DNA of 64,000 nucleotides from Staphylococcus sp. MI 10-1553 (GTDB lineage: Bacteria > Bacillota > Bacilli > Staphylococcales > Staphylococcaceae). Location of the stretch: assembly GCF_010365305.1 (NCBI RefSeq), contig NZ_CP048279.1, forward strand, positions 620,001 to 684,000, in the 5' to 3' direction. The first letter of the stretch is position 1; every line of letters begins with the position of its first letter. Below the pieces are notes generated by a model that was not told where the DNA came from, searched no databases, and saw only the letters and a list, made by a program, of their open reading frames with translations. Made by a program: the position numbers and the translations under genes. Shown one piece after another: positions 45,381-54,556 of the stretch.

Positions 45381-47723
45381 ATGAAAAGGACAGGGCTCAA
45401 AAGTTTCATCCTTGTGGTGATGTTGATGCTTGCTATTTTCACATTGAATAGTGTTTCAAGTGATGCAGCTGAACAAGCATCGCAACATGCAGCACCGGCG
45501 ACCAAAGTGGAAGCGAATGCTGAAACGACTACAACTCAAGCGAGTCAACCGGATGTGACATCACAACAACAAGCAACAACAGAAGAAACAGCACAAAAGA
45601 TGTCGGAAAGTGTGACAGCTGTGAAACAGGAAAGGACACCTACTGTAACGACAGCTGCGACTGAAGATGAAACAGTTCAATCTAACGCACCAACGTTAAC
45701 AGAGAATGTTGCTCAAGCGAAAAATGATACACCAACGATGCAAACATTGGCAGTAACTAAAACACAACCAGAAGCGACGTCAACCGACCGTGCAAGTAAC
45801 GAAACGGAGACAACGACGCATACGATTTTACATACGAACGATATTCACGGCCGCATGGTGGAAGAAAAAGACCGTGTGCTTGGTATGGCGAAGTTGAAGA
45901 CATTAAAAGAACAACAAAATCCGGATTTACTTGTCGATGCGGGCGATGCATTTCAAGGTTTGCCATTATCTAACCAATCTAAAGGGGAAGAAATGGCGAA
46001 AGCAATGAATGCAGTCGGTTACGATGCGATGACAGCAGGGAACCATGAATTCGATTTTGGCTATGACCAATTGAAAAAACTGGAAGGCATGCTCAACTTT
46101 CCAATTGTGAGTTCCAACGTATACAAAGATGGCAAATTGGCATTTAAACCATCAGTCGTGATTCAAAAAAATGGTGTCCGATACGGTGTGATTGGGGTCA
46201 CAACTCCGGAGACGAAAACAAAGACAAGTCCAACAGGTATTGTCGGTGTGACATTTGCGGATCCTTTATCAAATGTGACGCGTGAAATGAACCGCTTAAA
46301 TGGACAAGTCGATGTGTTTGTCGTGTTGTCCCATTTAGGAATTGACCCGACAACAAAAGAACAATGGCGTGGGGACTATTTAACACGTCAACTCAGTCAA
46401 AACAAACAGTATCATCATCCGATTTTTGTCATTGATGGCCATTCGCATACAGTGATTGAACATGGTCAAAAGTTTGATCAAGACGTATTAGCACAAACAG
46501 GTACGGCACTCGCGAATGTCGGCAAATTGACGTTCAAACAGACTGGTCATCAGTTTTCAGATGCGGAGGCAAGCTTATTAAATGTCAAAAGTTTAGTAAA
46601 TTTACAACCGGATGCTGCTGTGAAAGCACAAGTCGACAAAGCAAACGAAGCATTTCTTAAGGCAACTTCAGAAGTGATCATTCCGAATAACACAGTTGAT
46701 TTTCAAGGTGAACGTGACGATGTAAGAACGCATGAAACAAACTTGGGGAATGCAATTACTGATGCAATGGAAGCTTATGGTCAAAAAGGCTTCAGTCGTC
46801 CATCTGATTTTGCGGTGACGAACAGTGGTGGTATTCGTGCGTCGATTGCGAAAGGAAAAGTGACGTTAAATGATGTCATTACGGTTTTACCATTCGGCAA
46901 TACGATCGCTCAAATTTCGGTCAAAGGTAGCGATGTGTGGAAGGCTTTCGAACATAGTTTAAGTGCACCGACGATGAGAACTGACGGTCAAACGCAATTA
47001 TCTGCAAATGGTGGTCTGTTACAAGTGTCAAAATCGATTCAAATTTATTTCGACATGAACAAAGCACCTGGCGAACGTATTAACGCGATTCGAGTGTTCA
47101 ACAAGCAAACAGGTCAATTTGAAGATTTAGATATGAGTCGTACATATGCAGTAGCGATGAACGACTTTACAGCATCAGGTGGAGACGGTTTTGACATGTT
47201 TGGAGGACCTCGTGAAGAAGGGATTTCACTCGAACAGGTCTTTGCGAACTATTTGAAAACAGCTGATTTATCACAATATACGACAACAGAACCACAACGT
47301 ATTATCAATGGTAAGCCTGTTGATAATAGTGGAGTATCAAAGACAACACCCGCGTCATCAAAAGGTGATAATATTATTCCATTCCCACAAACAACACCAT
47401 CAAAAGAGGTGCCGATGACAAAAGTGCCAACAGCAAATGGACAGTCACAACAAACAGCTATGAACGTAGCGTCTGAACATCGCGGCACTGCTCAATCAAT
47501 GGCACCAGCAGTGAGCATGATATCTACACATGAGACAGAAAAGACGGGTCAAGCGAATATGGCGATGACACAAAATGTTTCAGCAATAGGTCATTATGCA
47601 GCGAAGAATGGCGCACAACAGTTACCAAACACAGGTGCGACAGAACAAGCACCAATCGTGGGCGGCTTATTCATGTTAGGTGCAGGTTTAGTGATCATGC
47701 GACGTCAAAAACACCGTGCATAA
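45381..47723 (+). CDS. adsA: LPXTG-anchored 5'-nucleotidase (AdsA-like)
   Basis: A 780-residue cell-wall protein. An N-terminal signal peptide is followed by a Thr/Gln/Glu-rich linker of about 120 residues. The metallophosphatase domain begins with T-I-L-H-T-N-D-I-H-G-R and holds D-A-G-D-A-F-Q-G and T-A-G-N-H-E-F-D. The C-terminal nucleotidase domain contains V-T-N-S-G-G-I-R-A-S-I and S-G-G-D-G-F-D-M-F. It ends with L-P-N-T-G, a hydrophobic segment and R-R-Q-K-H-R, a sortase A signal. AdsA in S. aureus makes adenosine and deoxyadenosine to blunt host immunity; the same role is likely here. GGAGG fixes the start at 45381. Confidence 0.93.
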   Translation: MKRTGLKSFILVVMLMLAIFTLNSVSSDAAEQASQHAAPATKVEANAETTTTQASQPDVTSQQQATTEETAQKMSESVTAVKQERTPTVTTAATEDETVQSNAPTLTENVAQAKNDTPTMQTLAVTKTQPEATSTDRASNETETTTHTILHTNDIHGRMVEEKDRVLGMAKLKTLKEQQNPDLLVDAGDAFQGLPLSNQSKGEEMAKAMNAVGYDAMTAGNHEFDFGYDQLKKLEGMLNFPIVSSNVYKDGKLAFKPSVVIQKNGVRYGVIGVTTPETKTKTSPTGIVGVTFADPLSNVTREMNRLNGQVDVFVVLSHLGIDPTTKEQWRGDYLTRQLSQNKQYHHPIFVIDGHSHTVIEHGQKFDQDVLAQTGTALANVGKLTFKQTGHQFSDAEASLLNVKSLVNLQPDAAVKAQVDKANEAFLKATSEVIIPNNTVDFQGERDDVRTHETNLGNAITDAMEAYGQKGFSRPSDFAVTNSGGIRASIAKGKVTLNDVITVLPFGNTIAQISVKGSDVWKAFEHSLSAPTMRTDGQTQLSANGGLLQVSKSIQIYFDMNKAPGERINAIRVFNKQTGQFEDLDMSRTYAVAMNDFTASGGDGFDMFGGPREEGISLEQVFANYLKTADLSQYTTTEPQRIINGKPVDNSGVSKTTPASSKGDNIIPFPQTTPSKEVPMTKVPTANGQSQQTAMNVASEHRGTAQSMAPAVSMISTHETEKTGQANMAMTQNVSAIGHYAAKNGAQQLPNTGATEQAPIVGGLFMLGAGLVIMRRQKHRA

Positions 47724-47730
47724 ATGAGTA

Positions 47731-47775
47731 TCCCCCTAAAGTTGAGTTTTAAGGTTCAACTTTAGGGGGACACTT
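47731..47775 (+). terminator. Strong terminator after adsA
   Basis: A perfect 15-bp stem TCCCCCTAAAGTTGA/TCAACTTTAGGGGGA. It marks the right end of the core block before the accessory island; only a small AACTACA/TGTAGTT hairpin lies between it and the insertion sequence. Confidence 0.85.
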
Positions 47776-47933
47776 CATTCACACGGGTGGTTTTGATTAG
47801 ACAGTCTCACGCTCGATGTTATGAGAGGGTGAATAGTAAATTAATGGTTATTCTCCTACTCGATTATTCACATATAAACACTCAAGAAACCATTAAAATT
47901 TGATTTCTAAAACTACAGAAATTGTTGTAGTTA

Positions 47934-49610
47934 TTAAGGGGCTGGGACATAGACCTTCAGCTCCTTTAAGAAAAAGCCGTTAAAATTCATTTTTTTAGAA
48001 TTTGACGGCTTTTTTCTTATTAACGAACGAAAACGAGCACTTATTTTAGCTAGTTTTCGTATATTTACTGCCATGAGTGCGATGCCAAGTTCACACTCAA
48101 CCTTTGATTTTGTGCGAACCGATAATCTTTGGAAACCCAAATTAGCCTTCAGATTTCCAAAAGTTGATTCAACATCTATCTTTCTCTTTTGATAAATGTG
48201 TTTCGTCTTTGGATCTGAAAGCTGTTGATTTGTGAAGGCTTTAAAATAGTCCCAAGTTAAATTTCTAAATAAGCGTTTATTTGTGTTGGGGTTCGTACTT
48301 TGCTTCATACATTGACTTCGTAATGGACAGCCCACACACGCTTCACATGCATATAATTTAAAATCTCTTTGAATACCGTATCCATCTCTTTTCTTTCTGT
48401 AACTTTGGAAATGTAATTCCTTTTTGTTAGGACATATATAGTAATCATCTATCTCACGGTATTCCCAGTTAGCAGTAATCAATGGATTGTTTTTATATTT
48501 GCGCTGCTTCTCTTTGAGATACATACTATAAGTGATTAAAGGTGTTTTCTCAAATTCATCGAGTATCATGGTATAGTTGTATTCACTTCCGTAACCCGCA
48601 TCTGCCACAATATACTCTGGAATGTCACCATATAAATTGTGGATGGATTTTAAAAATGGTTCGAGCGTTCTTGTATCACCTGGATAACTGTAAACACCAA
48701 AAGCTAAAACGAATTGATTATGGGTTGCGATTTGTAGGTTATAACCCGGTTTCAATTGGCCGTTTCTCATATGATCATCTTTCATTCTCATGAAGGTCGC
48801 ATCGTGGTCGGTCTTTGAATAACTTTTTCTGTCACCATAAATTTCCATTTGCTTGTCATATTTGATTTTACGGTCTTTAAAATCTTGGATGGCTTTCTTA
48901 CTTTGTCTCACCTTACTTCTTTCTTTTCTAAGGGTTTTTCTTGTCTCTACATCTTGAGTCGTTTCAATTTCAGACGTGAGCGCATCATTTTTATGACCTA
49001 AATGCGTCTCTATTTGATTCAGTTCTTCACTTGTTAATTCATGCCCAGATTCACGTTTGATTTCAGGAATAATCTCTTCAGAAACGAGTTGCTCATATAA
49101 AGCCGTTGATTTTTCAATGACAGACTGACTAAAACGCTTCGTATTAGCCAGCCACTGGAATGTGTATTGATTCGCATTTGCTTCTATTTTTGTGCCATCA
49201 ATATAAATGACGTCCTCTGTAATGAGTTTATCTTCTAATAACTGGGCTCTTAAACCGACAAATAAAATATGTAGAAATTCCATCATATGGGGGTTCACTC
49301 TAAAGCGATTGATGGTTCTATAAGTTGGCGTTTGACCTTGCGCAAGCCACATCATTCGGCAACTATCTTTTAAAAGGTGCTCGATTCTTCGCCCTGAAAA
49401 AACAGAATGGGCATAACTATAAAGTATGATTTTTAACATCATTTTTGGATGGTATGATGAAGGACCTCTTTGGCTATAATATGGATTAAAAGCTTCTTGG
49501 GGGATAGATTCTACAAGTTTGTTAATAATAAATACAATATCATTTTCTGGAAAAGATATCTCAGTTTCTATTGGAAGTGTAAGTTGAAACATGTTATAAT
49601 TTTTATACAT
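47934..49610 (-). CDS. IS1182-family transposase
   Basis: A 558-residue transposase. N-terminal M-Y-K-N-Y-N-M and G-P-S-S-Y-H-P-K-M-M-L-K-I-I-L-Y-S-Y are IS1272-type blocks. The DDE-type catalytic core includes Y-I-D-G-T-K-I-E-A-N-A-N and Y-I-V-A-D-A-G-Y-G-S. A zinc-finger-like cluster C-E-A-C-V-G-C-P-L-R-S-Q-C lies near residue 430. It shows no frameshift, so may be active. GGGGTG before the ATG at 49610 decides the start; an ATG-like start nine bases upstream is poorly spaced. The stop codon lies at the inverted repeat. Confidence 0.92.
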   Translation of the reverse strand: MYKNYNMFQLTLPIETEISFPENDIVFIINKLVESIPQEAFNPYYSQRGPSSYHPKMMLKIILYSYAHSVFSGRRIEHLLKDSCRMMWLAQGQTPTYRTINRFRVNPHMMEFLHILFVGLRAQLLEDKLITEDVIYIDGTKIEANANQYTFQWLANTKRFSQSVIEKSTALYEQLVSEEIIPEIKRESGHELTSEELNQIETHLGHKNDALTSEIETTQDVETRKTLRKERSKVRQSKKAIQDFKDRKIKYDKQMEIYGDRKSYSKTDHDATFMRMKDDHMRNGQLKPGYNLQIATHNQFVLAFGVYSYPGDTRTLEPFLKSIHNLYGDIPEYIVADAGYGSEYNYTMILDEFEKTPLITYSMYLKEKQRKYKNNPLITANWEYREIDDYYICPNKKELHFQSYRKKRDGYGIQRDFKLYACEACVGCPLRSQCMKQSTNPNTNKRLFRNLTWDYFKAFTNQQLSDPKTKHIYQKRKIDVESTFGNLKANLGFQRLSVRTKSKVECELGIALMAVNIRKLAKISARFRSLIRKKPSNSKKMNFNGFFLKELKVYVPAP

Positions 49611-49713
49611 ATAAAGCACCCCTGTCTATTATTTTTGTCGTTATTAATAATTATACAGGAAGTGCTTTATTTTTTTAACGAACTAGGGGGATCAATTATG
49701 TCCCAGCCCCTTA
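47935..49713 (-). mobile_element. IS1182-family insertion sequence (IS1272-like)
   Basis: Perfect 16-bp terminal inverted repeats TAAGGGGCTGGGACAT (47935-47950) and its reverse complement (49698-49713) enclose one full-length transposase gene. I see no clear target duplication at the outer edges. A small hairpin (AACTACA/TGTAGTT, 47911-47932) abuts the left end, in keeping with the preference of some IS1182-family elements for stem-loops. It borders the RiPP island. Confidence 0.9.
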
Positions 49714-49789
49714 GCACTATTTATTTAGAGATTAATGTGCCAAACTCTTATACGAAACAGTTCACTGTTCTTAAAATTCATATTACCAC

Positions 49790-51235
49790 CTAAGGAAATG
49801 GATGAGGTTTATTATTAAGGATTCTAATTTCTTTATCGTCGAAGTACATCTCACACCATTCCCTTTCAAATCCTTTAAAAAATATGGGGTAGAAGTTTGA
49901 TTGTGAAGCTTTAACAATAGATACATTATTAAACTCCCTATCATTAATAGCATAATTAAAAAATTCTGTTTTCTTTAAATCAGTAGTGTTTGCATCTATA
50001 ACTATGTCACTCCAATCTACGCTATTTTCAATGGTTAATAATGATTCCATGTTTTTCAATTTTTGTTCACTATCTCTATGGGACCTATAATAGTTTAGAT
50101 GAAAATCAGATCCTTGAGTAGATGTTTTTGAAGGAAATTTATAATCAAAAAAGATACCTATTAGCAGTTCTCCAAAAGCCTTATTCAAAGCTTCACTTTT
50201 ACTGCTGTCATGACTCCCAATTCCAGACTTGATAAATGGTTCATTTTGCATATTTATAGTAATGATTAAAAAACAATAAATATTTTTATGTTTGTCTAAC
50301 TGATAGATATAAGTACTATATTCTTTCAGCTCCAACTCAACAATATAATTTTGAAAAAAGGTTGGGAGAGTGTTATTATCAATCTTTCTAATGTTCTTAT
50401 TATAAATCCAAGAAGTCATTAAAGAATCTCTTTCCAGTAGTTCGTTTAGAGCATTATTTTTAGCCATTTCTATATTAGGAGAAGCAGCAAAACCATTTGA
50501 GGAAGACTTATGGAAAGTTCTTTTATTCTCTTTTATTAGACAAAAAGCATTATTATCTATTTCTTCAATTCCTGTATAGTATTGAGGAAGAAAAATAGCA
50601 TATCTTTCTATAGATTCCATTACAGATTTAATTTTAGCTATACTTCTTTTAGGAGCTATCCCTATTCCTAAATCAGTTTCATGATAATATTCATTTAAAA
50701 CAGAAAGAGGATTGTAAAAGTATGTAAAATATACATAATTATTCTTAAAATATGAGTGTTTCAAATAATGGAGGATTTCACTATTCATTATTTCAATAGC
50801 CTTTATAATCGCATAATCTCCTACGTGCTTATCGAAATTCACATTCTTATAAGTATCGCAAGGACACATAAAATGATGATATGTGTTTAGATGAGAAATT
50901 TTTTTCGTTTTTTTGGTATTCAAGTCTACTATTAGTATAGTTTTGTTATCATCAATTTTTTTTATATTTTCCTTAATTAATTTTTGCTTTGACTTGGAAA
51001 ATAGATTTTTAAAAAGAAACAGTTTTGTATCATTAGAAGGATTTAGTGTCTTTTTTATTAAGTTGTATGTTTTATAATCTAAATTGTACAAAAAAATACA
51101 ATTAGGACAAAAGTTACAATTACTTTTCTTAGAAATCAATACTAAATTATAAAATTTGTATATGATAAAATCTCCAAAATTACTGCGAGAAATCTCTAAT
51201 TTCACGTTACTATTAATACGTTTGATTTGAATCAT
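49790..51235 (-). CDS. YcaO-domain cyclodehydratase of RiPP locus
   Basis: A 481-residue protein. The YcaO ATP-binding motifs are visible: S-V-M-E-S-I-E-R (204-211), N-G-F-A-A-S-P-N followed by E-L-L-E-R-D (265-270), and a later E-A-L-N-K-A-F-G-E-L. The C-terminus ends K-P-H-P-F-P, like the proline-rich tail needed by azoline-forming YcaO enzymes. The first 180 residues are unusual: Cys40, Cys43 and Cys46 plus Cys124 and Cys126 could bind zinc and may be a shrunken version of the ThiF-like partner domain. GGAAAGG supports the ATG at 51235. Expected role: ATP-dependent cyclisation of Cys/Thr in the precursor peptide. Base composition is much more AT-rich than nearby core genes. Confidence 0.88.
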   Translation of the reverse strand: MIQIKRINSNVKLEISRSNFGDFIIYKFYNLVLISKKSNCNFCPNCIFLYNLDYKTYNLIKKTLNPSNDTKLFLFKNLFSKSKQKLIKENIKKIDDNKTILIVDLNTKKTKKISHLNTYHHFMCPCDTYKNVNFDKHVGDYAIIKAIEIMNSEILHYLKHSYFKNNYVYFTYFYNPLSVLNEYYHETDLGIGIAPKRSIAKIKSVMESIERYAIFLPQYYTGIEEIDNNAFCLIKENKRTFHKSSSNGFAASPNIEMAKNNALNELLERDSLMTSWIYNKNIRKIDNNTLPTFFQNYIVELELKEYSTYIYQLDKHKNIYCFLIITINMQNEPFIKSGIGSHDSSKSEALNKAFGELLIGIFFDYKFPSKTSTQGSDFHLNYYRSHRDSEQKLKNMESLLTIENSVDWSDIVIDANTTDLKKTEFFNYAINDREFNNVSIVKASQSNFYPIFFKGFEREWCEMYFDDKEIRILNNKPHPFP

Positions 51236-51239
51236 ATTA

Positions 51240-52118
51240 TTAGACCTTTCCAAATCCTATGCAATGAATAACCCATTCATTTATAAAAAGATTTTCTTCA
51301 AAATTATGTTCAATGTAAGAGCCTAAATTAACCATCCCCATGGAATCATGAAGTAAAAAATTATTAAATTGTTGAGAAAACATACCTGCCTCTAATAAAG
51401 CAAATCTATAACCTCTATCTCCATACTTTTTTTGATTTCTCTCAGGAGAATATGTAATGACAACATAGAAAGGTACTTTATCATAATCGATATCTTTACC
51501 GACAAAAAACTCATTAATTGTAAGTACAGAACAATATTCATCAAATGAATGATTACTTGAGTCAAATAACAAAACTCTATAATAAAATTTCGAATTAACA
51601 ACTAAGTATATATTTAGAGGATACATATTCCCAGCTGATGGTATACCTCTGTGCCCATCGAAGTAATTACAACCATAACACTTACAAATCATTTTCTTTA
51701 TAGAACTCATTTGTGTTTCTAAATACTCAAAATTCTGTGAAAAGTATCTTTCAGATTTTCTAATTTCATTGTTATTTTCTATAGATATTTCACTATCAAA
51801 TTTAAAAGTACGATCTATTTTCCAAGGGAAGTAATTTTTCCCCATACTTGTATTATCATGATATACTTTAGAGAAATTAGGCTTATAATCTTCTAAAAAC
51901 ACCCCAATGCTGACCAAGAATCGAAAATTATCATATCCTACTTTGGAAATAATTATATTTTCGTGCACTGGGTTAGGATCAAAAATCATGCATTTAAGAA
52001 AATTCAGAATATTTTTCTCTAACTTTATTTTAAGTAATCTACTTTCTATATATGCGTCATTCTCCAAGTTAAATATTTTATAATCTTGATTTATTTTATA
52101 ATTACTCAAGGTTATCAA
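51240..52118 (-). CDS. SagB-like flavin dehydrogenase, third in RiPP operon
   Basis: A 292-residue nitroreductase-fold protein, shorter than its two neighbours because the N-terminal winged-helix part is reduced. The G-I-P-S-A-G-N-M-Y-P-L-N block (159-170) matches the FMN-binding P-S-G-G-x-x-P segment of SagB, and G-D-R-G-Y-R-F-A-L-L-E-A-G...S-Q-Q-F matches the later R-Y...E-x-G-x-x-x-Q block. C-x-C-x-x-C at 145-150 is odd. The start is TTG (52118, overlapping the previous stop) or TTG 52109. Likely oxidises azoline to azole, or carries out another oxidation. Confidence 0.75.
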   Translation of the reverse strand: MITLSNYKINQDYKIFNLENDAYIESRLLKIKLEKNILNFLKCMIFDPNPVHENIIISKVGYDNFRFLVSIGVFLEDYKPNFSKVYHDNTSMGKNYFPWKIDRTFKFDSEISIENNNEIRKSERYFSQNFEYLETQMSSIKKMICKCYGCNYFDGHRGIPSAGNMYPLNIYLVVNSKFYYRVLLFDSSNHSFDEYCSVLTINEFFVGKDIDYDKVPFYVVITYSPERNQKKYGDRGYRFALLEAGMFSQQFNNFLLHDSMGMVNLGSYIEHNFEENLFINEWVIHCIGFGKV

Positions 52119-53182
52119 TTTCCTATCGCAACTAGGTATCGTATATCTTCTATATACTCTTCTAAATCGAAAAGTTTAACCAATTCACTATCTCTTAAAG
52201 CGGGGGTCAAAAATGTTTTCTTTTGAAGATTAGTCGCTGCCAAAAGAAAACTTTGTGCTAATTGTGCAACATCAATTAATAAATTTCTATAAGCTCTCTC
52301 GTGATTATATCTCCACATATACTTATGATAATTAGCTGAGATAAAAATAATACAATTAGCATTTTCGATTTCTGGTTGACCGTAGCAATAATAACCTGCT
52401 GATTTGTCGGGTAGATTATTTAAATGGTTTAATCCGTGGCTTTTCATATCATAGTGATAGATACCGGGAGGAATATTAGAAACATTATTGATATATAAAT
52501 ATATTTCGTTACATGTGAAAACTGAATTTGTATACAAATTAGGATTTTGAACAATATTTTCAGATACTTTCTTTCTTATCACCCTTGCATCCTGAGTAGC
52601 CATATAAAGTATTTCACTAAACTCATTGATATCTAACGAAACTTCGCCGAATTCTCTATGTGTTTTTCTATTCATAAGGACTTTATAAAAATCTTTAGTT
52701 GTCTTAAACTCACTTTTTGGTAAAGATATAAATGAACTATTAATATAATTCTTATACAAATCGGGGGCCTTTTTCTCCCTTATCAATTTTTTATAGTGGT
52801 TACTTGCAATTTCTTTATCTTCATCAGACCCTATGTCTTGAAATTCTATATTTCTTGAAGTTACATAATGTAATAAAGATGGACTCCAATTTCTTTCGAT
52901 CCATTCTAATTTATTTTTATATAGATCATCATCTTTTGATTCTTCAATAAAAATATTTCTTTCTAATATTGTTTTAAATATATCTTCACTCATCTCTTTT
53001 TCGCAGTCAAAGATTGAAGTAATACTATTGACAGCTTCTTCATACGTAAAACGAGATTCTAAAGCTGATAGGAGCCTCAATATAGCTTCATCATTCAATT
53101 CATATAGTCTATTATCCAAAAGTTCCTCTAATTCATAATTTTGATATAGTTTAATATTTAAAGTAGGATTAATCATATACAT
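52115..53182 (-). CDS. SagB-like flavin dehydrogenase, second in RiPP operon
   Basis: A 355-residue protein. Residues 1-90 form a helical/winged-helix-like region that could recognise a leader peptide. The nitroreductase domain starts F-Y-K-V-L-M-N-R-K-T-H-R-E-F-G-E (166-180), a standard SagB opening, and contains I-Y-H-Y-D-M-K-S-H and E-R-A-Y-R-N-L-L-I-D-V-A-Q-L-A-Q. The P-S-G-G flavin loop seen in its two neighbours is not evident, so it may be a non-catalytic or altered partner. GGAG eight bases before the ATG. It overlaps the next gene by four bases. Confidence 0.75.
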   Translation of the reverse strand: MYMINPTLNIKLYQNYELEELLDNRLYELNDEAILRLLSALESRFTYEEAVNSITSIFDCEKEMSEDIFKTILERNIFIEESKDDDLYKNKLEWIERNWSPSLLHYVTSRNIEFQDIGSDEDKEIASNHYKKLIREKKAPDLYKNYINSSFISLPKSEFKTTKDFYKVLMNRKTHREFGEVSLDINEFSEILYMATQDARVIRKKVSENIVQNPNLYTNSVFTCNEIYLYINNVSNIPPGIYHYDMKSHGLNHLNNLPDKSAGYYCYGQPEIENANCIIFISANYHKYMWRYNHERAYRNLLIDVAQLAQSFLLAATNLQKKTFLTPALRDSELVKLFDLEEYIEDIRYLVAIGN

Positions 53183-53199
53183 TAAAATTGCTCCTTTAA

Positions 53200-54255
53200 T
53201 TAGATTGCTGTAAAGTAAATTATTCCTTCATTGTAACCATCTATATCTAGCAAACGCTCTACATTATCGTCGTTAAGACCAGAACCTATTGTATAGCTTG
53301 CAAGTCCCAAAAGGCGCGTTATTAATTTAAAATTGTATAGAATATGACCGAAATCATAATAAATAACTTTGTATGTTTTAGGCTCTCTATATCTAAACCA
53401 GTTCCTTGGAAAAATAGAAGTATGAAGAAAGACAATTTCAGCTTCTTTTTCAAATTGATTTAGTCCGTAACAAGATTCATACAAGTATTTTTTGAAATCC
53501 CCTTCTTTTATAAGCTCTAGACAATGGTTTTTAACAGAATAATGATAAATTCCTTTCTTTAATAACGCGGAATTTAAGATTGCTATATAACATTCTGAGG
53601 GATGCCTAGCCCCTCCCGAAGGACTAGTCCTTCTAATTAGTTTCTGAGTCACAGGAAATTTCAAACTGCTAATTTGTCCGTAAGTGTAGAAAAGAATGTC
53701 ACTCAATAATTGTAAATCAAGTTCTGTATTTAGTTGTCTCTCAACATCAAATATTTCATAAAAGTTTTTACTACTATGCGTCCTCACTTTTGGTAAGTTA
53801 ACTTTTTCTCCTGTAACTTCTTTGTAGATAGACGGTTCATCTTCTTGATTTATAAATTTTTTCATAGTCTTTTGATCGCGAACATAAGAGGCTGGTGTTG
53901 AATAATCAAGAACTGGATAGTCATACGTATAAGTATGATAAATAAGACTATTAATCCAGCCATAACTTTTCCATAATTCATAATATTTTTCTATCTTGTC
54001 ACCTTCTTTAATTAAAAATTTATTTTTTATCAAGTAATTAAAAATTTCTTCTAGGTTGTATTTCTCAATTTTAAGGTTTTCACAAACAAACTTTTCAATT
54101 TCATTATAACTTTTAGCTTCTTTCATATGTAAAATTAATTCAAGAAGTTTATTATCTATCCTTATTGTTTTTTTCGATTTTGAATTCGTTAATTCCATTC
54201 CATCGTTTTCGAATGTAAAGTAGGATAGAGGACTTATTTTATATTTATTATTCAT
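53200..54255 (-). CDS. SagB-like flavin dehydrogenase, first in RiPP operon
   Basis: A 351-residue protein with an N-terminal winged-helix-like region (about 5-85) and a nitroreductase domain. R-R-T-S-P-S-G-G-A-R-H-P-S-E (208-221) is the hallmark FMN loop of SagB/thiazole-forming peptide dehydrogenases. I-Y-H-Y-S-V-K-N-H is also shared with the family. AGGAG precedes the ATG. It is the first enzyme gene after the precursor, 80 bases downstream. Most likely the true azoline dehydrogenase. AT-rich with frequent AGA and ATA codons, unlike the flanking core genes. Confidence 0.82.
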   Translation of the reverse strand: MNNKYKISPLSYFTFENDGMELTNSKSKKTIRIDNKLLELILHMKEAKSYNEIEKFVCENLKIEKYNLEEIFNYLIKNKFLIKEGDKIEKYYELWKSYGWINSLIYHTYTYDYPVLDYSTPASYVRDQKTMKKFINQEDEPSIYKEVTGEKVNLPKVRTHSSKNFYEIFDVERQLNTELDLQLLSDILFYTYGQISSLKFPVTQKLIRRTSPSGGARHPSECYIAILNSALLKKGIYHYSVKNHCLELIKEGDFKKYLYESCYGLNQFEKEAEIVFLHTSIFPRNWFRYREPKTYKVIYYDFGHILYNFKLITRLLGLASYTIGSGLNDDNVERLLDIDGYNEGIIYFTAI

Positions 54256-54335
54256 TTTTTTCTCCTATAAAAGTATTAGAGAAGGCTTCTATGAAAATCC
54301 AATAGCAGCCTGCCTCAATTCCTCAGTACTAAATA

Positions 54336-54440
54336 TTAGGCTTCTTTAGTTCCGCCCCCGCCCGGTCCAGTTACACAACCTTGACGCATTGCTGCTTCAT
54401 TTCGTTTAACTTCTTTGATTTCGATGTTAACTTTACTCAT
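54336..54440 (-). CDS. Candidate RiPP precursor peptide, 34 residues
   Basis: A short gene with an excellent ribosome site (AAAGGGGG, seven bases before ATG) directly upstream of the SagB/YcaO genes. The first half is charged and helix-like (Lys/Glu/Asn/Ile), as in a leader. The second half reads R-Q-G-C-V-T-G-P-G-G-G-G-T-K-E-A: one Cys (residue 22), two Thr (24, 31), a Gly-Pro and a poly-Gly run, typical of an azole-modified core. Cys22 and Thr24 are preferred heterocyclisation sites, since Gly precedes Cys. A single intact copy. The cleavage site and modification state are inferred. Confidence 0.8.
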   Translation of the reverse strand: MSKVNIEIKEVKRNEAAMRQGCVTGPGGGGTKEA

Positions 54441-54505
54441 ACATACACCCCCTTTGTGTATAAATGTAACTTAATAATAACAAAACAATTAAAATATTCA
54501 AACTA

Positions 54506-54534
54506 TTGTGTTAAAAAAGAGTTGATGGTATATT
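54506..54534 (+). promoter_or_regulatory. Promoter of the extra argS gene
   Basis: TTGTGT at 54506-54511 and TATATT at 54529-54534 with a 17-base spacer lie just before the argS-like start. The precursor operon starts divergently from the same 116-base gap; its own promoter is less clear, with a TATACA-type -10 near 54460 on the minus strand. Confidence 0.6.
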
Positions 54535-54556
54535 ACTAAGAAAGAAGGTGAAGTTT

